Shown here: positions 1 through 7,050 of the stretch, in pieces
How the letters are laid out: each line of letters begins with the position of its first letter
How positions within the stretch are numbered: position 1 is the first letter of the stretch
Source: Streptomyces bauhiniae
GTDB lineage: Bacteria; Actinomycetota; Actinomycetes; Streptomycetales; Streptomycetaceae
DNA length: 64,000 nt
Direction of reading: 5' to 3'
Assembly: GCF_004784475.1 (NCBI RefSeq)
Contig: NZ_SRRT01000011.1
Span: forward strand, 62,001-126,000
Notes under the pieces: model-generated
What the model saw: the letters and a program-made list of their open reading frames with translations, nothing else
What the model was told of the DNA's origin: nothing
The model's database searches: none
Translations under genes and position numbers: made by a program

Positions 1-273
1 TCCGGCGGTGAGCAGCAACGCGTCGCCATCGCGCGGGCGTTCGTCAACCGGCCCAAGCTGCTGATCGCGGATGAGCCCACCGGCAACCTCGACCCGCAGA
101 CCTCCGTCGGCATCATGAAGCTGCTCGACCGCATCAACCGGACGGGCACCACCGTCATCATGGCGACGCACGACCAGAACATCGTGGACCAGATGCGCAA
201 GCGCGTCATCGAGCTGGAGAAGGGCCGCCTCGTACGCGACCAGGCCCGCGGCGTCTACGGCTACCAGCACTAA
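1..273 (+). CDS. ftsE: FtsE cell-division ATPase, C-terminal part (cut by window edge)
   Basis: Only the last 90 codons are present. They open at the ABC signature (SGGEQQR), then show Walker B (LLIADEPTGNLD) and the H-loop (MATHDQ), so this is the C-terminal half of an ABC ATPase. FtsE pairs with FtsX at the membrane to control peptidoglycan hydrolysis at division. The identification rests on the ftsX gene 23 bp downstream on the same strand. The N-terminal half, including Walker A, lies outside the window. Confidence 0.93.
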   Translation, partial: SGGEQQRVAIARAFVNRPKLLIADEPTGNLDPQTSVGIMKLLDRINRTGTTVIMATHDQNIVDQMRKRVIELEKGRLVRDQARGVYGYQH

Positions 274-296
274 GCGGAAAGGCTCGACCAGACGCC

Positions 297-1217
297 ATGC
301 GCGCCCAGTTCGTCATGTCGGAGATCGGTGTCGGTCTCCGCCGCAACCTGACGATGACCTTCGCCGTCATCGTCTCCGTCGCCCTGTCCCTGGCCCTCTT
401 CGGCGGCTCCCTGATGATGAGCGACCAGGTGAGCACCATGAAGGGCTACTGGTACGACAAGGTCAACGTCTCGATCTTCCTCTGCAACAAGAGCGACGCC
501 CAGTCGGACGTCAACTGCGCCAAGGGCGCGGCCACCGAGGATCAGAAGAAGCAGATCCAGGCCGACCTCGGCAAGATGTCCTCCATCGTGGAGAAGGTCA
601 CCTACGAGTCGCAGGACACCGCCTACAAGCACTACAAGGAGCAGTTCGGCAACTCCCCGCTGGCCAGCTCGCTGACGCCGGACCAGATGCAGGAGTCGTA
701 CCGGATCAAGCTCAAGGACCCGCAGAAGTACCAGGTGATCGCCACCGCGTTCAACGGGCGGGCCGGGGTGCAGTCGGTGCAGGACCAGCGGAGCATCCTC
801 GACAACCTCTTCCAGTTGCTCAACCTGATGAACCGGGCCGCGCTGTTCCTGATGGCGCTGATGCTGTTCGTGGCGCTGCTGCTGATCGTCAACACCGTGC
901 GGGTGTCGGCGTTCAGCCGCCGCCGGGAGACCGGGATCATGCGGCTGGTCGGCGCCTCCGGGTTCTACATCCAGGCGCCGTTCATCATGGAGGCCGCGGT
1001 CGCCGGACTCATTGGCGGCAGCCTCGCGTGCGTCTTCCTGGTGCTGGGCCGGTACTTCACCATCGACCACGGCATGGCCCTGTCCAGCAAGCTGACGCTC
1101 ATCAACTTCATCGGCTGGGACTCGGTGTTGACCAAGCTGCCGCTGATCCTCGCGACCAGCGTGCTGATGCCTTCCCTGGCGGCGTTCTTCGCGTTGCGCA
1201 AGTACCTGAAGGTGTGA
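297..1217 (+). CDS. ftsX: FtsX cell-division permease-like protein
   Basis: 306 aa, the usual FtsX length and layout. There is a cytoplasmic N-terminus, a first membrane span near residues 20-40 (MTFAVIVSVALSLALFGGS), an extracellular domain of about 130 residues containing a Cys pair (CNKSDAQSDVNC), and three further spans toward the C-terminus (about 178-203, 230-253, 280-300). The region RRRETGIMRLVGAS is the conserved FtsX coupling segment. It lies 23 bp after ftsE with a GGAAAGG ribosome-binding site, so the two form an operon. FtsEX relays ATP hydrolysis to extracellular cell-wall hydrolases. The strong hairpin directly after the stop ends the operon. Confidence 0.95.
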   Translation: MRAQFVMSEIGVGLRRNLTMTFAVIVSVALSLALFGGSLMMSDQVSTMKGYWYDKVNVSIFLCNKSDAQSDVNCAKGAATEDQKKQIQADLGKMSSIVEKVTYESQDTAYKHYKEQFGNSPLASSLTPDQMQESYRIKLKDPQKYQVIATAFNGRAGVQSVQDQRSILDNLFQLLNLMNRAALFLMALMLFVALLLIVNTVRVSAFSRRRETGIMRLVGASGFYIQAPFIMEAAVAGLIGGSLACVFLVLGRYFTIDHGMALSSKLTLINFIGWDSVLTKLPLILATSVLMPSLAAFFALRKYLKV

Positions 1218-1228
1218 CACATGCCAAG

Positions 1229-1260
1229 AGGGCCGTACAGGCATCCGTCTGTACGGCCCT
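1229..1260 (+). terminator. Rho-independent-type hairpin after ftsX
   Basis: A perfect 12-bp inverted repeat (AGGGCCGTACAG / CTGTACGGCCCT) with an 8-nt loop begins 11 bp after the ftsX stop. No long U-tract follows, as is common in Streptomyces. It ends only 11 bp before the -10 box of the next gene. Confidence 0.8.
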
Positions 1261-1271
1261 TCGCGTTGTCC

Positions 1272-1277
1272 TAGACT
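1272..1277 (+). promoter_or_regulatory. -10 box of a leaderless promoter (S41 protease gene)
   Basis: TAGACT fits the TANNNT -10 consensus and ends 7 nt before ATG 1285. No Shine-Dalgarno sequence is present, so transcription probably starts at the A of the start codon. No clear -35 box is visible. Confidence 0.5.
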
Positions 1278-1284
1278 CACCGCC

Positions 1285-2472
1285 ATGTCAGGCAACGCCC
1301 TGTTCCGCCAGCCCCGCCGCAAACGCCGCGGGGCCGCCCTGACATTGGTGTTCGCCGGAGCGCTCACCGCGGGGGCCGTCACCGGCTCCCTGCCGGACAC
1401 CGCGCAGGCCCGCCGCCTGGACGCCAACGCCCAGTCGGCCGAGGGCAGTCGGGCCACCGGGAAGCCCCGCCCCGAGGACGTGCGCCGGGCCGCCGCCGAG
1501 GCGATGGCGAAGGGCGAGTCGCCCACCGAGGCCGCCGAACAGGCCGTCAGCCGCAGCGGGGACCGCTGGGCCGCCGTCTACTCCGAGGACGAGTACGCCG
1601 AGTTCCGCGACGCCCTGGACGGCGAGTACACCGGCGTCGGACTGTGGGCCAAGCGCGCCCGCGACGGACAGGTCACCGTGAGCCGCGTACGGTCCCACTC
1701 GCCCGCCGCCGACGCCGGCATCCGCAAGGGCGACCGGCTGCGCAGCGTCGACGGGCGCGGGGTCGACGGCCGCCCGGTCACCGAGGTGGTCTCCCTGCTG
1801 CGCGGCGACGCCGACGACGCCTCCGCCGGCACCCCGGTCACCGTCGGCATCCAGCGCGGCGCCGACTCCTGGTCCCGCACCCTGCACCGGGCCCGGCTCT
1901 CCACCGACCCGGTGACCGTCACCGACCCGGTCGCCGGGGTCGTCGTGGTCCGGGTGTCCGCCTTCACCAAGGGCTCCGCCAAGGCCGTACGGGACGCCGT
2001 ACGGCGTGCCCCGGCCGGCAGCGGGGTCGTGCTCGACCTGCGCGGCAACTCCGGCGGCCTGGTCACCGAGGCCGTCGCCACCGCCTCCTGCTTCCTCGAC
2101 GGCGGCCTGGTCGCCACCTACGACGTGGACGGCGCCCAGCGTGCCCTGCACGCGGCCTCCGGCGGCGACACCGCCCGCCCGCTGGTCACCCTGGTCGACG
2201 GCGGCACGATGAGCGCGGCCGAGCTGCTCACCGGCGCCCTGCAGGACCGGGGCCGGGCCGTGGTGATCGGCTCGCGCACCTTCGGCAAGGGCTCGGTCCA
2301 GATGCCGACCGCGCTGCCGGACGGCTCGGTGGCCGAGCTGACCGTCGGCCACTACCGCACCCCCTCCGGCCACGCCGTCGACGGCCGGGGCATCACCCCG
2401 GACCTGGAGCCGGGCCCGAGCGCCCTGAAGCGCGCGGAAACGGTCCTCACCGGCCTCGGCGATCCCCGATAG
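1285..2472 (+). CDS. Secreted carboxyl-terminal processing protease (S41 family, PDZ)
   Basis: 395 aa. A twin-basic N-terminus and a hydrophobic stretch (residues 14-33) form a signal peptide or anchor. A PDZ domain follows (about 105-190, with GVGLWAKR and ADAGIRKGDRL), then the S41 protease core (about 205-385). The catalytic dyad is visible: Ser310 in TMSAAE and Lys335 in TFGKGSVQ. The LRGNSGG oxyanion motif is also present. Such CtpA-like enzymes cut C-terminal tails of extracytoplasmic proteins. The substrate is unknown. The gene sits between ftsEX and smpB, as remembered in S. coelicolor, and appears to be transcribed from its own leaderless promoter. Confidence 0.88.
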   Translation: MSGNALFRQPRRKRRGAALTLVFAGALTAGAVTGSLPDTAQARRLDANAQSAEGSRATGKPRPEDVRRAAAEAMAKGESPTEAAEQAVSRSGDRWAAVYSEDEYAEFRDALDGEYTGVGLWAKRARDGQVTVSRVRSHSPAADAGIRKGDRLRSVDGRGVDGRPVTEVVSLLRGDADDASAGTPVTVGIQRGADSWSRTLHRARLSTDPVTVTDPVAGVVVVRVSAFTKGSAKAVRDAVRRAPAGSGVVLDLRGNSGGLVTEAVATASCFLDGGLVATYDVDGAQRALHAASGGDTARPLVTLVDGGTMSAAELLTGALQDRGRAVVIGSRTFGKGSVQMPTALPDGSVAELTVGHYRTPSGHAVDGRGITPDLEPGPSALKRAETVLTGLGDPR

Positions 2473-2550
2473 CCCCCTGACCTCACCCCTAATCCGCTTC
2501 CCTTCGCCCCCCTCCATGGTGCGAAAATGGGCGGCACTATGAGCAAGGGA

Positions 2551-3090
2551 ATGTACGTACCGAAGGAGTCCCAGCCCAAGCAGGGCGGGGCGGCCTTGGC
2601 CAAGGGCAAGGTCAAGGACGGCAAGCGCAAGCTCGTCGCCCAGAACAAGAAGGCCCGGCACGACTACGCGATCATCGACACCTACGAGGCCGGGATCGTG
2701 CTGTCCGGCACCGAGGTGAAGTCGCTGCGGCAGGGCCGGGCCTCGCTGGCGGACGGATTCGTCCAGATCGACGGGAACGAGGCGTGGCTGCACAACGCCC
2801 ACATCCCCGAGTACAGCCAGGGCACCTGGACCAACCACGCCGTGCGCCGCAAGCGCAAGCTGCTGCTGCACCGCGAGGAGATCGACAAGCTGGAGGCGAA
2901 GTCCCAGGAGACGGGCCACACCATCGTGCCCCTCGCCCTGTACTTCAAGGACGGCCGGGCCAAGGCGGAGATCGCGCTGGCCCGCGGCAAGAAGGAGTAC
3001 GACAAGCGGCAGACCCTGCGCGAGAAGCAGGACCGGCGCGAGTCGGACCGGGCCATCGCGGCCGCCAAGCGCAAGCAGCGCGGCGTCTGA
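2551..3090 (+). CDS. smpB: SmpB, tmRNA-binding protein
   Basis: 179 aa from ATG 2551. The in-frame ATGs at 2527 and 2539 would add 8 or 4 residues. I chose 2551 because streptomycete SmpB proteins begin MYVPKES as I remember them, though the AAGGGA directly before it leaves almost no ribosome-binding spacing. The SmpB core is plain: NKKARHDYAI, YEAGIVLSGTEVKSLR, LHNAHIPEY, RKRKLLLHREEI, and a basic C-terminal tail that acts in the ribosomal decoding site. It binds tmRNA to rescue stalled ribosomes. The tmRNA gene itself lies about 110 bp downstream. Confidence 0.95.
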   Translation: MYVPKESQPKQGGAALAKGKVKDGKRKLVAQNKKARHDYAIIDTYEAGIVLSGTEVKSLRQGRASLADGFVQIDGNEAWLHNAHIPEYSQGTWTNHAVRRKRKLLLHREEIDKLEAKSQETGHTIVPLALYFKDGRAKAEIALARGKKEYDKRQTLREKQDRRESDRAIAAAKRKQRGV

Positions 3091-3100
3091 CCGGGCCCGC

Positions 3101-3127
3101 GGGAATAGGCTGGCACACTCCCGCGTT
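3101..3127 (+). promoter_or_regulatory. SigR-type promoter of ssrA
   Basis: GGGAAT (3101-3106) is followed by exactly 18 nt and then GTT (3125-3127). This matches the published SigR consensus GGAAT-N18-GTT. It lies about 70 bp upstream of mature tmRNA. A housekeeping-like TACGAT at 3135-3140 may serve as a second promoter. My recollection is that ssrA belongs to the SigR (thiol-oxidative stress) regulon of S. coelicolor. Confidence 0.7.
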
Positions 3128-3199
3128 GGTCACGTACGATGGCACAGCACTCCATCGAGGGTGCGCCGCCTCCTGCGGGGGGCATTGAAAAAACAACAT

Positions 3200-3568
3200 G
3201 GGGATGATCGGTTTCGACAGCGGATGTCGAAGCAGGGGAAGCGTGTCGAGGAAGCGGCAATGATCTCGTAAACCATATGTCGCAAAAAATAATCGCCAAC
3301 ACCAAGCGCGATTCCTTCGCCCTCGCTGCCTAAGTAGCGACTTGCGAAGTGTCAGCCCGGGGCTGTTCCCGACCCGGTTCCTGGCATCAGCTAGGGAACT
3401 AAACCTTGATCCCGGTCACGGGGTGAAGAGGGAAATCTAACAGTGACTGAGCCCGTCGGAGACTTGTCCGCGTGATCTCCGGGGCCGAGAAAATCGAAGC
3501 GGACTGCACACGGAGAAGCCCTGTTTCTGCACCGGTGGACGCGGGTTCGATTCCCGCCATCTCCACGA
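3200..3568 (+). ncRNA. ssrA: tmRNA (10Sa RNA)
   Basis: The 5' end GGGGAUG pairs with 3' CAUCUCC to form the acceptor stem. The T-arm (CGGGTTCGATTCCCG) and the 5' GGTTTCGAC block of tmRNA are present. CCA is not encoded. The tag reading frame runs from GCC 3295 to TAA 3331-3333 and encodes ANTKRDSFALAA, ending in the ClpXP/ClpAP degron ALAA. Pseudoknot-forming GC-rich segments fill 3340-3480. It acts with SmpB to release stalled ribosomes and mark the nascent chain for proteolysis. The tag is shorter than the S. coelicolor tag as I remember it (ANTKRDSSQQAFALAA). Confidence 0.96.
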
Positions 3569-3605
3569 TCGGAAGGCCCTCGGGCCTTCGGAACCCATGT
3601 GGGCA

Positions 3606-3637
3606 AAGGCCCCGTCGCTTTCGAGCGGCGGGGCCTT
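3606..3637 (+). terminator. Hairpin terminator between ssrA and the convergent MFS gene
   Basis: AAGGCCCCGTCGCT / AGCGGCGGGGCCTT pairs over 14 bp with one G-U pair, a TTCG loop and a following CTTTT. A smaller hairpin (AAGGCCC-TC-GGGCCTT, 3573-3588) precedes it right after the tmRNA. The element lies between convergent genes and could act in both directions. Confidence 0.85.
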
Positions 3638-3644
3638 CGTCTTT

Positions 3645-4829
3645 TCACCGGGCGCCCCGCAGCACCCAGCCCAGCAGACAGGCCGCCGAGGCCGCCAGCG
3701 CCGGTATCGCGTACGCCGTGCCCGCGCCGAGGTGGTCCGCCGCCCAGCCGCCGGAGGCCGAGCCGCAGGCGATGCCGGTGAGCAGCGCGGTCACCACCAG
3801 GCTCATGCCCTCGTTCAGGCGCCCCTCCGGGGTGCGCTCCTGGACCAGCGTCATCGCGGTCACCATGGTCGGCGCGGTCGCCGTGCCCGCCACCAGCAGG
3901 GCACCCGCGAGCACCCAGAGCGACCCGGTGGTGGCCGCGAGCCAGGGCAGGGTCATCAGCGCGGCCATCGCGGGCAGACACCGCCGAAGCCGCCGTGCGG
4001 CCGGCCCCGGAGGCAGCGCCCCGTACAGCAGGCCCGCCGCGCACGACCCCGCCGCCTGGAGGGCGAGCACGACCCCGGCCAGCGCGCGGTGTCCCTGGGC
4101 GTCGGCGTACGCCACCGTGACGACCTCCATCGACCCGAACACCGCCCCGGTCGCCGTGAAGCAGACCAGCAGGGGCCGGATACCGGGGGCGCGCAGCGGG
4201 GACGGCGCCTTGGTGCGGGGGCTCGGAGGCGGCTCGGTCGCGCGCTGGGCGGTGAACAGCAGCATCCCGGCCGCCAGCAGCGCGGCCCCGGCGAGGGTGC
4301 CCGCCTCGGGGAAGAGGGTGCCGGTCAGGAAGGACGCCAGGGCCGGGCCCAGCATGAAGCACAGCTCGTCGGCGGCCTGCTCGAAGGAGTTCGCGGTGTG
4401 CCGGGCGTCGGGATCGTCCCGCAGCAGGTGGGCCCAGCGGGCGCGGGACAGCCCGCCGACGTTGGGCGTGGCCGCCCAGGAGGCGTACGCGGCGAACAGC
4501 GTCCAGTCGGGGGCGTCGTACCGCACGCACAGCAGCAGGGCGAGGGCGCCGAGCACCGCCACCAGGGTCGCCGGCCGGGCCACCCTCGCCTGCCCGTACC
4601 GGTCGACCAGGCGGGCCAGCCAGGGCCCCGCGAGCCCGCTCGCCACCAGCCCGGTCGCGCTCACCGCACCGGCCAGGGCGTACGAGCCGCGCGCACCGGC
4701 GATCATCACCACCGCGCTCACCCCGGCCATGCCCACCGGGAGGCGGGCGAGCAGGTTGCCGGCGGTGAAGGCGAGGCTGCCGGGGCGGGCGAAGAGCCGG
4801 CGGTAGGCCGGTGCGGTCTGCGGGGGCAT
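3645..4829 (-). CDS. MFS transporter
   Basis: About 394 aa from ATG 4829. A GTG three codons upstream (4838) has the better ribosome-binding site (GGGAG five bases before it) and may be the true start. The protein has about 12 hydrophobic segments and the MFS loop between helices 2 and 3 (GPWLARLVDRYGQARVAR). This is typical of a drug/metabolite:proton antiporter, but the substrate cannot be read from sequence. It is divergent from a LysR-type gene whose start lies about 85 bp away, so that regulator probably controls it. Confidence 0.82.
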   Translation of the reverse strand: MPPQTAPAYRRLFARPGSLAFTAGNLLARLPVGMAGVSAVVMIAGARGSYALAGAVSATGLVASGLAGPWLARLVDRYGQARVARPATLVAVLGALALLLCVRYDAPDWTLFAAYASWAATPNVGGLSRARWAHLLRDDPDARHTANSFEQAADELCFMLGPALASFLTGTLFPEAGTLAGAALLAAGMLLFTAQRATEPPPSPRTKAPSPLRAPGIRPLLVCFTATGAVFGSMEVVTVAYADAQGHRALAGVVLALQAAGSCAAGLLYGALPPGPAARRLRRCLPAMAALMTLPWLAATTGSLWVLAGALLVAGTATAPTMVTAMTLVQERTPEGRLNEGMSLVVTALLTGIACGSASGGWAADHLGAGTAYAIPALAASAACLLGWVLRGAR

Positions 4830-4901
4830 GACGCTCACGCTCTCCCGCGCTGCGGACGCCGGTCCAACACCTGTTCCGCGCCGATTCACGCACCCGCGTT
4901 G

Positions 4902-4907
4902 TAAGTT
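4902..4907 (+). promoter_or_regulatory. -10 box of a leaderless promoter (LysR gene)
   Basis: TAAGTT ends 7 nt before ATG 4915 and there is no Shine-Dalgarno sequence. It lies in the short divergent region shared with the MFS gene. Confidence 0.45.
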
Positions 4908-4914
4908 CGCCGCC

Positions 4915-5880
4915 ATGCCTCCCGCGATCGAACCCCGGCTGCTGCGCGCCTTCGTGGCCGTCGCCGAGGAACTGCACTTCACCCGCGCCGCCGCCCGGCT
5001 CTACGTCGCCCAGCAGGCGCTCAGCCGGGACGTACGGCGGCTCGAACGGGAGCTGGGCGCCGAGCTGTTCGTCCGCACCACCCGGCAGGTGACGCTCACC
5101 GCGGACGGCGAGCGCCTGCTGCCGCACGCCCGGCGGGTGCTCGCCGCCCAGGACGACCTTCTCGCCGCCTTCGGCACCGCCCGCCCGCTGCTGGTCGACG
5201 TCAACTCCGAAGGCCCCCTCACCGCCCACCGGGTGCTGCTCCGGGCCCGCGAACTGGCGCCCGCGCACGAGCTGTTGGCCCGCTACGAGCGCGGGCTCAC
5301 CGGAGCGGCGGCCGCGTTGCTCGCCGGGCGGCTTGACGTCTCCTTCGGCCGCTACGCCGGTCTGGACCCGGCGCTGCGCTCCGACCTCGCCCAACAGCCG
5401 GTGCGCTACGAGCAGATGGCGGTGCTGCTGCCCGAGGACCACCCGCTGGCCGCGCTGCCCGAGGTGCCGCTCGGGGCGCTCGCCGGGGAGACGGTGTACG
5501 CCGGCGCGGGCAACCCCGGCACGCGGGAGTGGACCGAGCTGGCGCGTCAGCTCTTCGAGGGACGCGGCATCCGGCTCGCGCCACCCCATCCGGTGGTTCT
5601 CGGCGCCGAGGAGTTCGCCCGCGTGATGGCGGCGAGCCGGATGCCGGTGCTCGCGGTGGTGGATTTTCCGGCCATGTCGGGCGCGGCGCTGCGGCCGCTG
5701 GTCGATCCGGTTCCGCTTTCGCCCGTCTCGCTGGTGTGGCGGAAGGGGCTGGTCCATCCCGCGCTGGACGCGCTGAAGGCGGCGGCTGCCGAGCTGGCGC
5801 GCGCCGAAAGGTGGCTTTCGCCGCCCGGTGACCGATGGATTCCAGCCACCGATTTCGAGGTGATGAGCCGCCCTTTCTGA
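4915..5880 (+). CDS. LysR-family transcriptional regulator
   Basis: 321 aa. The N-terminal winged helix-turn-helix (residues 5-65) carries the LysR pattern: AEELHFTRAAARLYVAQQALSR followed by LERELGAELFVRT. The remainder (about 90-295) is a periplasmic-binding-like effector domain. I chose ATG 4915 because it opens directly on the HTH (MPPAIEPRLLRAF) and has a well-spaced -10 box. An upstream ATG at 4828 would overlap the divergent gene and add no recognisable sequence. It probably controls the divergent MFS gene and itself. Confidence 0.9.
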   Translation: MPPAIEPRLLRAFVAVAEELHFTRAAARLYVAQQALSRDVRRLERELGAELFVRTTRQVTLTADGERLLPHARRVLAAQDDLLAAFGTARPLLVDVNSEGPLTAHRVLLRARELAPAHELLARYERGLTGAAAALLAGRLDVSFGRYAGLDPALRSDLAQQPVRYEQMAVLLPEDHPLAALPEVPLGALAGETVYAGAGNPGTREWTELARQLFEGRGIRLAPPHPVVLGAEEFARVMAASRMPVLAVVDFPAMSGAALRPLVDPVPLSPVSLVWRKGLVHPALDALKAAAAELARAERWLSPPGDRWIPATDFEVMSRPF

Positions 5881-6037
5881 CACTCCGAGCACACGCGGAC
5901 TCACCTTGCGCTACATTCGGGGACCCGAGCACTGGGGTAGAGGGGGGCGCTCGGACCGGGTGGGGGCCTGGTCCGGCCGGCGCGTGCTCGGTGTCGCCGG
6001 CGCACCCCGGAACAGTCCCGTGGGGGGATGCGCGTAC

Positions 6038-7033
6038 ATGGAACAATGGCGGGAAGAACGCCGACCGGAATGGCCCGACGTGGCCTCGGCGGCACAACAC
6101 ATGCAGGTGACAGGGGGTTCCACCCAAGCTTTCCCGGAAACCGGAACCGTCGCGGAAGCCGACTTGGCGCCACCGCGCGGGGACCGGCCGGGCGGGGGAC
6201 GCGCCGCGTTCCCACGCGTCGTACGTCCGTCCGACGCAGGAGTGTTCGCCGCGACGGAGATGCTCCGGGGCGGTCCGGCCGCCCTCGCCGGGGCCGACGC
6301 GACAGCCCTGCTCCCGCGCTCCGGGGCCCCGGACGTGGCGGCCGAGTTCCGCCCCTCCGGCGACCGCTCCGGCACGGCCGGCTCCGAGGCCCACGATCCG
6401 CACGAGGTGACCGTCCAGCTCGACTCCGTCCAGGCCGAGGGCCCGGAGCCCGCCGACGCCTCGGACCGGCCGGTGTTCGTGGACGAGTCCGGCCGCCGCA
6501 GCCGTACCTTCCGCCGCCTCGGCCTGCTGGTCGCCGGGCTCTGCGCGGGGTACGCCGTCGTCATCGGCGTCACCCTGCTCTCCGGCAGCTCCGACGCGCC
6601 CTGGCTGCCGGTGCCGCAGAAGGAGGACAAGCCCGCGAGCCGCGTCGACTCCTCGCCGGTGCCCAGCGCCTCGGCCCCGGCCGCGCCCGGCGGCGGCCAC
6701 CCCGGCACCGGCACCGGTACGGGTACGGAACCGACGGCGCCGGGCACCGCACCGGCCACCGTCGCCGCCGTACCCGTACCGGGACGGCAGAGCCCGGCCG
6801 CCACCGGTACCACGGCGGCCCGGCCGCCCGCCGCCGCGAGCCCGACGCCCCGGCGGTCCGCGCCGCCCGCGCCCGGCGGGGTCAGCCCCAAGCCGACGCC
6901 CACCGCGACCGCGTCCACCGAGGCGTCCCCGGTGCCGAGCACCACCGCGCCCAGCCCGGCCGCCACCGAGTCCCCGGCAGGCGGAGGCGGCCCGCAGCCC
7001 CAGGGCTCGGCCGGCCGGCCCGCCGCGTCCTGA
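6038..7033 (+). CDS. matA: MatA-like single-span membrane protein of the mat locus
   Basis: 331 aa from ATG 6038, preceded by a G-rich ribosome-binding site (TGGGGGG). The N-terminal about 160 residues are hydrophilic and face the cytoplasm. One membrane span follows (LGLLVAGLCAGYAVVIGVTLL, about residues 165-185). The outer tail of about 140 residues is rich in Pro, Thr, Ser and Ala and looks like a wall-spanning linker. There is no catalytic motif. Its position directly before the deacetylase/glycosyltransferase gene (17 bp) matches the matAB locus needed for mycelial aggregation in Streptomyces. The symbol is assigned from context, not domain content. Confidence 0.65.
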   Translation: MEQWREERRPEWPDVASAAQHMQVTGGSTQAFPETGTVAEADLAPPRGDRPGGGRAAFPRVVRPSDAGVFAATEMLRGGPAALAGADATALLPRSGAPDVAAEFRPSGDRSGTAGSEAHDPHEVTVQLDSVQAEGPEPADASDRPVFVDESGRRSRTFRRLGLLVAGLCAGYAVVIGVTLLSGSSDAPWLPVPQKEDKPASRVDSSPVPSASAPAAPGGGHPGTGTGTGTEPTAPGTAPATVAAVPVPGRQSPAATGTTAARPPAAASPTPRRSAPPAPGGVSPKPTPTATASTEASPVPSTTAPSPAATESPAGGGGPQPQGSAGRPAAS

Positions 7034-7050
7034 AACCGGAAGAACCTCCG

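Noticed and set aside
270..1526. 418-codon open frame antisense to ftsX
   Set aside because: Low-complexity His/Gln/Arg/Gly-rich translation typical of antisense frames in GC-rich DNA; ftsX on the other strand is well supported.
3391..5904. 837-codon open frame on the minus strand across tmRNA, MFS and LysR
   Set aside because: It overlaps the tmRNA and shows shadow-frame composition; genes in the other frames carry clear domains.
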